This document shows positions 1 to 11,581 of a stretch of 64,000 nt of DNA, in pieces. Numbering within the stretch: the first letter of the stretch is position 1; the number at the start of each line of letters is the position of its first letter. Source of the stretch: Amorphophallus konjac (taxonomy: Eukaryota > Streptophyta > Magnoliopsida > Alismatales > Araceae); assembly GCA_022559845.1 (NCBI GenBank), contig CM040117.1:17074856-17138855 (forward strand), written 5' to 3'. The translations under genes were made by a program, and so were the position numbers. The notes under the pieces are model-generated. The model was not told the origin of the DNA. It made no database searches and saw nothing but the letters and a program-made list of their open reading frames with translations.

Positions 1-59
1 GCTATTTTCTACTCTCTGGTTCCCTGGCAGTCTCCTCCCTAGCCGTTTCTGGCTTAAAA

Positions 60-125
60 GCGATCTAGCGATAGACCGTCTTATCTGTTTAGCGGTCTTC
101 CATTCGACCGTTTCTCCAGTTACAG
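60..125. repeat. GGTC/GACC inverted-repeat cluster in T1 leader or LTR
   Basis: Contains TAGACCGTC, then TAGCGGTCTTCC followed by TTCGACCG, that is GGTC and GACC cores facing each other across short spacers. It is the first of about sixteen such clusters in the window. It lies upstream of the T1 gag. Function unknown. Confidence 0.6.
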
Positions 126-244
126 GTACGTATCCCGAGGTTACTGTTATTTCTATAGTTTTTTGGTTGTGATTATTATTCTTGGGTGCTATCTGGTCTC
201 CTCCTCTGTTGTGGCATATATATATATCATTGTTTGCATATTGT

Positions 245-475
245 TTGTTAGTCCTTAGGCTAGAAATTGCATGCACTCCGGTGCACATAGGGTCATTCAT
301 CTCTCATATCATAGTTGCATTCCTACCTTGGTGTGTGATCCTCTCGCCTCCAAATTCCTTGGGGTCGACTAGGTGACCACATCAGGGACCTCCATAAGTC
401 CCCGCGAGCCGTGGATTCCCACACGGACGTCGGGCCAATTGTACCTTCACCACCCCGTGTCTAGGTTGTATAAGT
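245..475 (+). promoter_or_regulatory. Conserved leader block with hairpins (T1 copy)
   Basis: About 230 bases nearly identical in T1, the young TR-GAG (25090-25310) and the old TR-GAG (47525-47745, minus strand). Two small stem-loops are visible: TGCAC-TCCG-GTGCA at 272-285 and CCGTG...CACGG at 409-426. Sequence and pairing are kept in all three copies although the nearby coding regions are heavily mutated. Its place between the PBS region and gag suits a packaging or dimerisation signal of the genomic RNA; that role is inference. Confidence 0.55.
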
Positions 476-818
476 GAGGGAGAATTTACACCTAGAGTTA
501 ACCAAGTTCCCAAAAATCCTTCTTATTAGGAACCTATTGTTGGAGAGAACATTTTAATTGAAATCATTAAGGTTCTAAAGGAAGAAACAAATAAAATTTG
601 TGCATCATCATAACTTGGTTGACTTTGGTTGTCTCATCTCTTCCTCATTTTCATAAGTTTGGAGTCACCTTGTCTAGTTACTTATTTGTGGTTGTTTGTG
701 TTGTTTGCTTTGTTTCAATGTACTTCGTTGCATGTGGAGTTGCTTTCGTTCCTTAGATTCATCTCCTAGGGGCTATCCCTCTTTAACGTCTTATTCTAAT
801 CCCTTGTTTGAGTCCAAC
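476..818. other. T1 leader, no gene
   Basis: AT-rich untranslated stretch between the conserved leader block and the gag start. The first part still aligns with the TR-GAG leader near 25310-25480 (including the stretch on a southbound 'AAATCATTAA' motif and the TTGTTTGTGTTGTTTG text). Nothing else recognised. Confidence 0.5.
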
Positions 819-3349
819 ATGTCTTCCTATGATCTTCCCCGTTCCTAGGAGGAATCTCTTCCTCAGGGACTCTTGGAGGACCCGTCTAGGGTCATTCAAA
901 TCCCATCTGGAGAAGGGTCCGTCCCTCCTCCATCCTCTATCTCCATGGAGGGTGCGCATCCCTCCCTCTCCTCCAACAATCCTACTAGTCATATCTTGCA
1001 GATGATGGCCCAGTAGGATCCGGCCCAACTTTAGGCCCTTTATCAGACCTTGCAGGGGTCCAGTGCCCCATCTCCAATGATTACACAGGGTCTGTCCACT
1101 ACTTCCATCTCTCAATCTAGGGCTGATGGGCCCGGGATTCCGCCCATTCCAATTGATCTCACCCTAATTCAGCCCAAGGTCCTTCGATTCTCTAGTCTAG
1201 AGGCAGGCCAGTCCTTTGGCTCGGCCCATCAAGTTCTTGATAAAGGGAAGACTGTTCTCCCCTCATTTATCCAGACAGAGTCTTATAGGCCCATTCCATC
1301 AATGCGAGAAGCCCTTGTCAGCCTGGCCGATTTTGCTCGCCCTCAGCAAGGGGCGGCCCATGTCCACTCCAATTTGGGTTATCCTTCAACCCAATACCCT
1401 TCTTATAGGCCTCCACCTCCGTCTGTCTATCCTTCGGCTCCTTGATTTGAGCTCACTCCACCTACTCCATCTCGGGAGCAGGAACTCTTGATAAATGGAC
1501 CGCCATGCAACAAGAAGTCGACTTCCTTCAAAAGCGGGTTGGCCCACAGTCTTTAGCAGATGTTCCGGTTCTGAGTTTCCACAACATCGATTCCCTCCCC
1601 AATCTGAGCTCCCCACATACCGCAAGTATGATGGGAATAGCAATCCATTCATTCATGTGAGGGACTTTATGTATGAATCGGCGCAGTTTCAGTATGATGA
1701 TCACCTTATGGCGTATTTATTCCACCGGTCACTAGATGGAGTTGCTCTGGAGTGGTTTTATGCCCTACCATTAGAAGATGCTGAAAGTTTCAAGGTGGTG
1801 AAAGAAAAGTTTATTCAGAGGTTCTAGGACCGGGTCGGCCCGAATATTCATTTATAGATCTTGTAGCCGAAAAGATGAAGGCAGATGAAGACTTTGCAAC
1901 ATATGCCGACAGATGGAGGCAGATGGCCGCCTGTGTGCCGGGTCATATTCGGAAGAGGAAAAGGTCAAGTTGCTCATATCTAATGCTACCCCCACCTTCC
2001 GCAACATATTGGCCATGAACGATATCACCAACATGCACCAACTCTACAGTCTGGCAAGATTTATTCAAACCTAGTTCAAGGACTCCCCTATCCATTCTCT
2101 CTTTAAGGCCCAAAAGCCCAAATATAACAAAAAGTCTCAGGGGCCCGTTACTGAAGGAGTCCAAACCAACGAACAGGTGCAAGCCATTGCATTCCCCTTC
2201 CCTAACCAATTCGCTCCGTTCCGCTTCCCATAAACTTTTCGTAATCCCCAGTTCTCCACTCCGCAAAACACCCAACCCATCTTTTCCGCTCCACCAAACA
2301 CCCAGCCTACCTTCTCCGCTCCACAAAACACTTTCCCTGCTCCACAACAGCCACCACCACCTCCGCAATACCACAATGTCCCTCCACCCAACGGCTACAA
2401 CAATAAACGCCCGGCTCCAAAGAGAGTGCAATATCCCCCTTTGCCTAAGTCTCTCACGGACATCTTTTCTACTCTCATGTCGATAAGTGCAATCTAGCTT
2501 CCCCCGGAACGGCCAAACTGGAACTCGACCGTTGATCAGTCCAAGTACTGCATGTTCCATAGGCAGCCCGGGCACACTATTGAAGGGTGTTATCAATTCT
2601 GAGATCTAGTATACGATCTACATGAAGGGCACCGCATTGATTGGGCCGAGATGCATAAGGCCATCGTGGAGATAAAAGAGAAAAGAAGGCAAGCACTGAG
2701 GCAACAAGTGCAGCAGCAACCAGCACCATAGCCATAGCAGCAGCCACAACCACAGCAGCAACCCGTTCAGGACTTGGGGATCCACCAAAACCCCATGCCG
2801 AATCATCCGCCCGCTCCGTAACTACAACCACCAGCATCGGCTCAGGTCAACCTCGTTCAACCCCCGGCCCCTGATACTAGGTGGTCCTATGACGACGAAG
2901 CCTCAGTACAGCGGCTCATGGCCCTCCACCATAACTACTGCAACCCTTCTTTACCTTCTACCCCCGTCATCCTCCCGCTAAATCATCAAACCTCTCCATC
3001 AATCGCCAAACCCCTCATCCTACCATCAGCTTCTCCCATTATCCCACCTATCTCCACTCCACCGCAAGTACCCATACCCATCATCGCCATCCCTCCTTCA
3101 TCTGTCATCCCTCCACAGCCTGTCATCTCCACTACTCCCATAACACCCCTTATCACCACCACTACTCCTATCACCCCTACGCCCTCTACCACATCATTCA
3201 TCCACCCCACCGGGCCCGTCAAGCCGCTTATCTTAAGCCCATCTGACGCCGTGTTAGCCCAAAACCTTGCCCTATGGAGCGGGCGGTTGTTCCATAGGAA
3301 TTACCCTTCCACTGGTGCACCTACACCTAATCCCCAGTCTTCGCAATAG
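819..3349 (+). pseudogene. Broken gag of T1 (gag domain, zinc knuckle, Pro-rich linker)
   Basis: Starts at ATG 819 (MSSYDLPRS). In frame 0 the Pro/Ser-rich N-terminus runs to about 1445 with TAG stops at 846 and twice near 1015-1035, each at a probable Gln codon. After a frameshift, 1495-1827 encodes a retrotransposon gag domain (YRKYDGNSNPFIHVRDFMYE, then HLMAYLFHRSLDG, ending KEKFIQRF and TAG). A further shift leads to frame 2, where 2549-2590 encodes the zinc knuckle CMFHRQPGHTIEGC, followed by Gln/Pro repeats and, at 2918-3349, an Ile/Pro/Thr-rich linker ending in TAG at 3347. The protein would have been the capsid/nucleocapsid polyprotein. Clearly inactive: several stops and at least two frameshifts. 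Confidence 0.75.
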
Positions 3350-3385
3350 GCTATTGATCAGGAGGAGGCAGATCTGCTGCCGGGT

Positions 3386-4288
3386 ATGCAATATGATTTG
3401 CTACATCATTTAGACCGGGTGCCCGCTAAGATTTCTGTGCTTGAATTGATTAAAAGGTCCACCCTTCACCAAGATGCGCTTCGTAATTTCCTTCAGAAGG
3501 TGATAGTAAACGAAGACATGGCAGTGGATAGCTTACCAACAACACTGGCTACAATCTCCAAAGGGCCAGCCATTACATTCTCTGAGACTGAACTGGCACC
3601 CCCTGAGGCACGACAAATGCCGCTATGCATTTCTATTACTCTGAACAAAGTCAGCATAGACGCAGCATTGGTAGACACAAGGGTTTCTATTAATGTCTGC
3701 CCTCTCAGCACTTTAAGGGCCTACAACCTTTCAGAAGATCTGCTAAGGCCAACCCCGACCACCATTGCAGCATATGACAACTCCAGAAGGGCGTGTCATG
3801 GGGTAGTCACTATTCAAGCAGAGCTTGGGCCTCTCACTATGCCAATTGAATTTTATGTGCTAGACATCGACCCTATGTTCAAGGCTATCGTGGGTCATCT
3901 GTGGATTGATAATCTCAATGCCGTACCATCCACTGCTCACCAGTGGCTTAAATTTCCTTTCCAAGGGAGGGTGGTCAAGGTGAAGAGCATGTCCAAGGTC
4001 CAGTCTGTCAAGGCCGTCTCCGAGAAGATCTTGCCAACACTATGGCCCAGCAATCGGCCTATTATCTCAGTGCTGGATCTAGACTTTCTGTGGGCCTATG
4101 CGCCACGCAAGCCCACCACCGCGCCAGTGAACGTCAAGGTGAAGCCCCAGATACGAGATTCTAAGGGCTGGAATATGATATTAAAACTGGGCTATCAGTC
4201 GGGGAGAGGTCTTGGCGCACAGCTACAAAGGCGAACTAAACCAGTCCCCAAGGGCAGAAAAATGAACAGGAGAGGTCTCGGCTTTTGA
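3386..4288 (+). pseudogene. Aspartic protease plus G-patch part of T1 polyprotein
   Basis: An open 300-codon stretch in the same frame as the upstream linker (TAG at 3347 separates them), so it is the continuation of the gag polyprotein rather than a separate gene; the ATG at 3386 is only the first Met after the stop. Residues about 75-200 form a retropepsin-like fold: the active-site motif reads LVDTRVSINV where the family has DTG or DSG, so the glycine is Arg (consistent with G-to-A). The following IEFYVLDIDPMFKAIVGHLW resembles the usual flap and second half. Residues 261-300 form a G-patch (GWNMILKLGYQSGRGLGAQL, then a basic tail), a glycine-rich RNA-binding module known after protease in plant Tat/Ogre elements. 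The Arg substitution suggests a dead enzyme. Confidence 0.75.
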
Positions 4289-4995
4289 GAATCCTCATTA
4301 TCAATTTTTGGTGACTCTGGACCATTAACATGGGACTACCGCCAGCATTTTGTCAGGGGCCCTCTCCAGCTAGGTACATTGAAAGCATCGCCAGGTTAGC
4401 CCAAGGATAGAGATACAGCTTACACAGCCGACGGCCCGCTATTGCTGTCCAAGGGGCCGGTTGATGATATGCTTGATTTCAGCCACGCATTGGAAAGGTT
4501 GTTTCATGAAGAAGAAAGTTGCCAAAAGAATCAGGAGGTGCGGCTTGTGCGTTATGAGCCGAAGAAGCCAGCTTACCGTTCGCGGGAAAGGGGGAGCTCG
4601 CCCATAATCTTCACTTGGTCTCCTTCCTGCTTGTTTTCATTCTTTCAAAAGATGGCATCTATACCCCGCTCACCTCTATCTTGATCAATCCATTACTGCT
4701 CGAAATACCAACTGATTTTCTTATCGTCAGGACTTGTGATTGATGTCCTCTTGTCGATCTGTCTACTCCTTTCTTCTCCTCTTCCGACCCCTTCCTTGAC
4801 ATTTTCTGTCCATCCAAGTATCCCCTTAGGCTTCCTCCTCTGCCTTCTTCTCCATCTTGTTGCATGATCTCCACTGATCTCCAAAAAAAACGTCAAATTT
4901 AAAACAGAGATTTCAGTAGAAGATTACGCTATCTTCTCTCCATCTTCCTCCCAGGGGCATGAGGCTCCTGCTGCCTCCCTCCCATTAGGGTTTCT
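4289..4995. other. 3' remnant of T1, no recognisable gene
   Basis: Follows the G-patch stop. A short open stretch at 4442-4684 begins with an acidic segment (LSKGPVDDMLDFSHALERLF, then HEEE) that could be a continuation of the polyprotein in another frame, then turns into low-complexity C/T-rich DNA (4610-4990). No reverse transcriptase motif is visible before the SIRE LTR begins at 4996. Confidence 0.45.
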
Positions 4996-5419
4996 TGTTG
5001 AGTATATCCAAGTGATTTTGATGATAACAAAACCCAGGACATGCGTTCTATCACGTGCCATGTATTAGCAATCAAGTTCGCCTTCATACACAATCAAGGT
5101 CTAATTTCATCATGCATTATGCTTGAGTGTTCGTACCCTTCCAAATGCCTTAAACGAGCTCAAATGGACTTGAAATAAAAAACAACATAAGTTTAATTCA
5201 AGCATCGATCATATGGATATAATTTGCTAAGCTAACAACTTGTTTTGGCAGGATTTTCACAGTCCGGTCGACCTGAGAGCATGGGCCGATCGACCAGAAT
5301 TAACAGCGTTCAAAAATCTACAAGATTTTCAGGTGGCGGTCGACCGCCAGTCTTGGGACAGTCGACCGGTTTTCCAAGCAACGAAAGCCCCATTCCTGTA
5401 AAATTCGGTTGACCGCCCC
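4996..5419 (+). mobile_element. SIRE-type copia 5' LTR, left (U3) piece
   Basis: Begins TGTTGAGTATATCC and continues with TTTTGATGATAACAAAACC, the typical start of plant SIRE/Maximus LTRs. The last 160 bases hold GGTCGACC-type palindromes. It stops exactly where LTR element B starts. The missing downstream half of the LTR with its primer binding site is at 50315-51138, so this LTR was split by later insertions. The bases before it (TTTCT, 4991-4995) would be the target duplication, but the 3' LTR is not visible in the window to test this. Confidence 0.65.
5258..5419. repeat. GGTCGACC palindrome cluster in SIRE U3
   Basis: Contains CCGGTCGACCTG, CCGATCGACC, GGCGGTCGACCGCC (a perfect 14-base palindrome), CAGTCGACCGG and CGGTTGACCG within 160 bases. 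It belongs to the copia element, not to the gypsy elements that carry the other clusters. Confidence 0.65.
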
Positions 5420-6799
5420 TGTGACGACCCAAGATCCAGATACCGGGAAGAACCCGATACCATTCGAATCCTGGCCCACCGCCCACGAGCTAGGAGGGCT
5501 CGGAAGGGCTAGAAAGAGTGTGGAGGTACAAAGAAATAGGAAATAAGGCAAGACAATTCAACAATTAACAGAAATAAATAAACAACTACTACAACAGAGT
5601 CCAGTCTAACAGAAAGTACAGTCTAAAGTAGTAAAACATACCACATGCCAAGTGAAGACTCGGGCTGGCAAGCTGGCAACTAAGAACCTCCGAACAGCAC
5701 CCTCGAACCATGAGGAAGAACCACCGCACCTGAAAAGCAGGGGTGAGCCTCCTGTCACTGGCTCAATAGGGATCCCGCGGAACCCCAACTGAGAACAATG
5801 GCGGTAGCGGAAGGGAAAGCAGTGCTAACAAAAGCAACAACAACAACGGCGGAGTAACAACTACGGTGAATGGAACAACCGTACCAAACCATGGCAGCCG
5901 AGAAAACCACGGCTCTACAGCTACTCCTATCGGTGACAGGAAAGGGAAACTCGATCTCACAATCGGGAACCGGACCACTCTAACACCAGCCCTACCGAGG
6001 AACATTAACGGCAACCCTGCCGTAGAGGCCTGTCCTCCCAGACAGTGCCAACCTAGACACGTTGTCCAATGTGTGATCCTGACTGCCTGGTCGAGGACAT
6101 CGCGCCAACAAGACACAACCTCGGTATAGCACACTGGAACGGTCTAGAAGCCACGTCTCGCAGACGGGAAACAGAACTCGGAAACAGGAGAGTCATGTCT
6201 CATGTGACAGGAGTACCTGCCCACCAGAAGTAAGGCCAGATGCGTCCAATGATGACTTAGACTGTGCCTCAGGTGTCTCCCTCCGACCGAGCGGGAACTG
6301 AGACACCGTACAAGTAACCACTGAACAAGTGACTAGCTGGGGTCACGCTCGTCAGCGTGGGTCCAACTGCCCCCAACCACGTGTGCTCACACAGACCATG
6401 CGTCCCAGGTCTGGCCCTCTGACTGGTTTTTCCCTCAGCCGAACTCTGGCTGCAAGACGTGAGGCCCTACGAAAAACCAGTCTAAAACTGTCTCTCGCGG
6501 TAGCCTCGCCACCACTCCCTTGTGGGACCACTCGCGTGTCGGAAGTCTACGACTAGTGGGGAGTCACTGATGTGACCACTCTCCAAGGAGAAACTCTGAG
6601 AAACACTCACGCACCCTACGCGAAAGTGGAGAAGAACCAAGTGGCATCGAGCCACTATACTCTGGACAGTCCTCTAGCCTCACTAAATCCAACGGTCTTT
6701 GAGTCACAAGACTCGGGATCAAGACCATCGTACGCAACGACATAATGCCGTTAATCTAGTCTGATCCCTAGGTCTAAAACCATGGTAGTACGAATCTCG

Positions 6800-7060
6800 A
6801 GGTAGCTCACAAGCCACTGAGACCATCTCCTCAAAAGGGAACTCAAGAGACCTCCACCCCCAGGCTAGGTGGCTGGACTCGCAGTCCAAGGCCGCACGCA
6901 TGGCCAACGCGGAAAGCACAGAAGTATGATTCCCAAGGCATCTCACAAGCCGCCACGTCGATTCCCCATCCCAGGGAAAGTGGGAAACCTCCAACCCCAG
7001 GCTGGATGACTGGACTCGCAGTCCAAGGCCAAACACATGGCCCACTCAGGAACCATCTTC
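6800..7060. repeat. Degenerate ~130-bp tandem duplication in B LTR
   Basis: Two diverged units share the order CTCACAAGCC, a short variable part, GGGAA, ACCTCCA.CCCCAGGCT, TGACTGGACTCGCAGTCCAA (varied in the first copy), and CATGGCC. The same pair is present in the second LTR at about 12960-13215. The segment TGGACTCGCAGTCCA is itself an inverted repeat. Confidence 0.55.
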
Positions 7061-7342
7061 CGCAGAAACCTACGACATGCGGGCGAACCCCACCGCACTC
7101 ACACCAATACCCGGTGACTCGATCAAGCGTAACACAAAAGCCTAGAACACATGGGGTCACTCGGACCCACTACACCTATGGGCAAGCTAATCGAGGTAAC
7201 ATGGTACCTCCAGACATCCCAGAAACACGGTCACGAAACCCACGGGATGTCCAGGACACTCACGAGGCCGATGGTCAACCACTGGGTCACAACCGGGTCG
7301 ACCGGAGACCAACACAATGCGAACCCGACATTGCAAGTATGG

Positions 7343-7690
7343 AAAACTCCTAGCGGTCTAACCCTAGGCTGCCACGAGGCCTAGCAGTCTACACTTGGAC
7401 TGCCAAAGAACGGCTAGCGGTCTAACACTGAACCGCTACAAACTGAAATCTCGAGGCCCTAGCGGTCTACCCTTGGACCTCGAGGCACGGTCTAGCGGGC
7501 TACCTCTGGACCTCTAAAGCCCCGGAACACACACGAACTCAAGCGGTCTTAGCGGTCTAACCCTGGACCGCCAAGGACCCTGGCGGTCTATCACGTGACC
7601 GCCAACCTTGAACCGATACAGGGAGACCCATAGCGGTCTACCCTTGGTCCGCTGGGAGCCCTTAGCGGTCTCTGGAACGACCGCTAAGGC
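7343..7690. repeat. Array of AGCGGTC...GACCGC hairpins, B left LTR
   Basis: About ten units of CTAGCGGTCTA, a short spacer, and GGACCGCCA follow each other with little else between them. Some units differ in both arms together: 7382 onward has GCAGTC with GACTGC where the other LTR has GCGGTC with GACCGC. The array lies in the long R/U5 part, so it would be in the RNA. Confidence 0.75.
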
Positions 7691-8147
7691 GTCCCGAACC
7701 CGAAAAGGCGGGAAAACGGTGGGAAGCTCATTCCACGCCCTAATCACCCCCAGGTGATAGGGAAACAAAGGGGAAACCCTTCCCCAAGCCCCTAGACATT
7801 CAATGATGCCCACAAACCACTGATTAATGCGTTAAAACGCTAGATCGGGCTCACACCCCAAAATCATGGATTTTCCCCAAAATGGCAATAAACCCACGCT
7901 CGGCTCACCACGGGCTACCAAACTCACGGGAAATGAAATACGCGAGTTGAGGGTCCATCTCCCTACCTCCACCGAAGATTCCGCATGCCGTGGACGCCGA
8001 TCTGCGAAGAAAACGCCGTTAAAGCTCCACCGGCTCGCGATCGCGCCACAAAGCTTCCACACGCCTCCACCGCCTTGATCCTCACCCATCCTCGCCCGTG
8101 CCTCGCCCGTGCCGTCCCCGCCTCGCCCCCGCTCCACTCCGTCGGCC

Positions 8148-8243
8148 TCCAGAGAGAGAGGGAGAGAGGAGAGAGCGTGAGAAGAGAGAGGGAGAGAAGA
8201 GAGAAATGAGAGGGGAGAGAGAGAAAAGAGGTCAATATATAGA
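8148..8243 (-). promoter_or_regulatory. TATA box and CT-rich start region of B LTR
   Basis: On the minus strand CTATATATTG (8234-8243) is followed by about 80 bases of almost pure pyrimidine (CTCTCTCC repeats). A TATA box followed by a pyrimidine tract is a usual plant core promoter layout. The second LTR has the same at about 14230-14320. It marks the U3/R boundary about 260 bases into the LTR. Confidence 0.6.
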
Positions 8244-8495
8244 AAAATCCAGAAATTACAAAAATTCAAAAATTCAAAAAATTATAAAAAATTACCTCCG
8301 CGATCCTCGGGAGGAGCACAACGCACTGGTACTGTTATGGAGTCGGAGAACGTCACGGTTCACCCTGTACAGTGTTCCGAAGGCATATCAGGGGAAAAAC
8401 ACGTAAAGTACAAAACACACTCCGGAACCCAGAAAAGTGATCTGAAACCCACGGATCTTGATCCGATAAATATCTAAAAAATCAGGGGCATTACA

Positions 8496-8512
8496 GCCCT
8501 CCCCCCTTAAAG
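8496..8512 (-). promoter_or_regulatory. Polypurine tract of B
   Basis: On the minus strand CTTTAAGGGGGGAGGGC lies directly before the TGTAATGCCCC start of the 3' LTR. This is the usual primer for plus-strand DNA synthesis. Confidence 0.7.
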
Positions 8513-11500
8513 AAATTTTGTCCTCGAAATTCAGGACAAACCCGGGAACACAGGGGAAGAAAGCCTTAACCATCTGACGACACCGTCAGAGCCCCAGCAT
8601 AGAAAATCTTGATTCTCACGAAAGCTCCGATCCTAAGGGATACAGCCAGACTATAATCACGAACGACACCTCGCTCTACATGCCGCACACACCGGCCATC
8701 AGAGCAGGCATATACCAAAGGACACAGTCGACATCACCTCAGTCACAAGGAGAAACTAATCATGGTACCGCTGCCACCATCTCGCTCACCGAGGAGACAC
8801 AGTCCTCGTCACGAGAAACAAGTACCAATCCATCCTATGGTCGGCAGACAAAACACAAGTCAGCTTCACAACCAGCTGACTGGTCACATACCCTTCTCAA
8901 GGGAACAACCAATACGGAGCCTCCATCAGCTCACACATCCATCTCAACAAACCGCAACCAGACATCGGCTCAGCACCAAGGATCACCTCACACCTGGCAA
9001 GCTGAAAGCTAGACATATCACTGGGCCAACTCTGCCAGAAGACAAACTTCGACAAAGCCCAGATCCCATCCGGAAAGCACACCACAGAGACGACCACCAA
9101 CGGCCTCACTGATACACTACTCTCACCGTTCATGATGCACAACCAACATCACCTTCTGTCTGTGAAAAGACCATCCACTGATCGCCAGATACACGTCAGC
9201 GGGAAACCTTCGCCGGCCTAGCAGGCACGATCCGACTCACAACAGGCCATCCGCTGACTCACACATAGACAATCACCACATCGTGAGCTGAACCTCTCTT
9301 GGACACCGCATCTGATCTCAATCATCGTGCCAACAACACCCTCTCGGGGAGCACGATGAAACCAAAAGACAAGATCTTGGTGTCTTCGGTCATCACCTTA
9401 CTCGACTCAGACTTACAGGGGAACCATCCCATGTTGGTCACCATACCAGGAATAACCATTGCGACACTAACATCCCATCAAGGACCTCCACGCATATGCA
9501 TCACTCTTCCGTCCTGTCTCATCGAATCCTATCTCAACTTATCCAGGTGGACACCTCCCAATCCCGATTCCGCCCTCATCACAGAGCCACGGGACACCAC
9601 CGGAACAATTCATGGCACACGTCTCTAGGGGAGGAAAGTGCCACCCAATCTTACATCAACCTTGTCACCAATGTCGTGACCAATGCACACTGGTCCCCAA
9701 CAATACACATCTTACCATGGTCGACTACGAGACTAGCCTTACCAGTCACTCGCAGCTACCAATCGGAACCCAAAATCAGTCAGAGATCACTACCTCTAGA
9801 ACACGATGTCATTCGAGGACATGACTGGCAACACAAGTCGGGCACCAAACCACTGACTCTGACCAATACATCCTCGACCTCCATCAGGCGACATCCTCGA
9901 CAACCCCATCCAGGTCTAACACTAACGCCTGACACGGCTCCCATCACATGAACATGGTATTCATGCGGCACACTTGCCAACATTTTTCTCCAACACTCCA
10001 TCCTGCCAGTGCCAAGAACCATAATACCTCGAGCAACGGCACGGCAACAACACGTCTCACACCGAGGAACCAATCCTCTGATGCTCAACACAACCTCAGG
10101 AATCCGCCCGTAACAACCAGCACTACGATCCTGAACCTGTGGGTTATGGGCCCACCAGACTTCTGCTGCACACTCTAATCCACGCGCACAGCCAACACGG
10201 TAACTCGGGACTCGCCATCCTGACAATCCACAACTGGCTAGCCAACTTCAGAAAACAGGGTGAGGAAAATCTCCCTTACCTCGAACCCAAGCACAGATTC
10301 TCTCCCAAATCTGGCAATCCTCTGCGACTCTACAGGCTCCGACCAGAAATGAATCGAAAAATTCCAACACCAGCCAAGAATTCTCGCGGACACCGCCCAA
10401 CCAGCACTCGTCCTTCCGGAATAGCGCCAACACCCTTACACGATAAGGGAATTGGGCACAACTTCTCGCAGGCAACCACCTTGCCACAACACAGGACACG
10501 TCTCGCACGGATTCCATGGCACACCGAGGCCAACCAATCCGGGCACATAATGCAAGTCGACGAACCTTAGCCAAGTGTAATCTCTCCAACCCACGGAGAA
10601 ACCAACACTCCTCCGACCAATCGGAGAAACTCCACGCTCGACTTGACCTCGAACCTCACGCATGCTGGGAACAACACCTTCCAGCACCGAGAAAACCATC
10701 ACCACGTTAGGTCAGCACCTCCGACACACTCGACGAGTGTCATGTCAGACCACGATCATAGCATCTCTCGATGCACCACCACTGCAATTCCTCAAACTGT
10801 AACACGCCATGCTAAGAGCCGCAACACGAGCCATAATCGCCAACCGTCAATGCTCATCCTCGAGTCCCGAAACCACAGCGGAACCTTCTCATCTCAAACC
10901 AAATCCAAGGCGAACACAACCCATTCGCACGCAAGAGCGCAGGAGCAAGAACTTATTGGGACGCCTCCACCCAATCCTGCCTCGAAATCTGCAAGAATAA
11001 TTGGGACCGACACGTCATTCTTGACGTCACAGAGAACGACGAGGACATCAGGTTCGAAAATCAGCAACTCACCGAGAAGATCCTCTGCTTACCCGAGCAC
11101 ACTTCTCGATCAGAAAACCCGCTCTGCCACCTTAAACCACAACCTTAACACCTCAGGGACTGGATAAACCTCAAGCTGGAGTGGCCAAACTCGACAACAG
11201 CTCCCTCAGAGCATACTCACGACCACTCAACCACGAATAATCCGCACCAGTCACCTGACCTCGCTGCAAATTCCACGAACGTTGCACCGCAACCTTGCAC
11301 CTGCCGGCAACCTCAGCGCAACTCAGCGCAACCAGGGCCACAACCGATCGGGAAGAAATCTCTTTATCACCTCCCTTGGGCCCCACACTGGCACGAAAGC
11401 TACGAACAACAACCACATTCACAGCACCGCGCGGCGCACTTAATCTCTCAAACGAGAAACAAAGCAAAAAATATGCACGAAACCCTATGCCAGTTGCCGA

Positions 11501-11567
11501 CTGTATAAGACCTTATGGACTCTGATCACTGCAATATCTCGAATTCCTATGCACGTCCACAACCACT

Positions 11568-11579
11568 GCTCTGATACCA
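11568..11579 (-). promoter_or_regulatory. Primer binding site (tRNA-iMet) of B
   Basis: Minus strand reads TGGTATCAGAGC two bases after the LTR end TCACA, the standard initiator-Met primer site of plant LTR retrotransposons. It fixes the orientation of B as minus. Confidence 0.85.
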
Positions 11580-11581
11580 GC

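Larger units (their letters stand above)
1..4995 (+). mobile_element. Tat-like Ty3/gypsy element T1 (fragment)
   Basis: Internal region of a Ty3/gypsy retrotransposon, cut by the window edge on the left and by a SIRE LTR on the right. In order it holds a leader, a Pro-rich gag with a retrotransposon gag domain, a CxxHx4Hx4C zinc knuckle, a low-complexity linker, an aspartic protease and a G-patch. Protease followed by G-patch is known from plant Tat/Ogre-type elements. No reverse transcriptase, RNase H or integrase is present; pol may have lain beyond the truncation. The leader at 245-475 matches the leaders of both TR-GAG copies (25090-25310 and 47525-47745), so the families are related. No LTR end is visible, so lineage is by protein content only. 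Confidence 0.75.
5420..8495 (-). repeat. 3' LTR of element B
   Basis: On the minus strand it runs from 8495 (TGTAATGCCCC) to 5420 (GTCGTCACA). Length 3076. U3 is only about 260 bases, since the TATA-like CTATATATTG sits at 8234-8243; the remaining ~2.8 kb would be transcribed R/U5, including the palindrome array and a tandem repeat. It abuts the SIRE LTR at 5419. Confidence 0.75.
8496..11581 (-). other. Internal region of B, no coding function seen
   Basis: 3.1 kb without any recognisable gag, protease, RT, RNase H or integrase motif in either direction; open frames are short and unlike known proteins. The plus strand is rich in A and C (for example 37 and 40 of 60 bases in two lines counted, 10501-10560 and 9901-9960), so the sense strand is G/T-rich. 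The last ~75 bases before the polypurine tract retain a chromovirus-like pol tail. Best read as a non-autonomous element that would need enzymes from a relative. Confidence 0.6.

Noticed and set aside
5866..11525. Many open frames of 60-170 codons in element B
   Set aside because: They overlap on both strands, lack known motifs, and reflect the skewed composition of LTR and internal DNA.
11568..11579. TGGTATCAGAGC as part of a tRNA gene
   Set aside because: No cloverleaf around it; it sits at LTR ends and is the tRNA-iMet primer site, as at 38884 and 51140.
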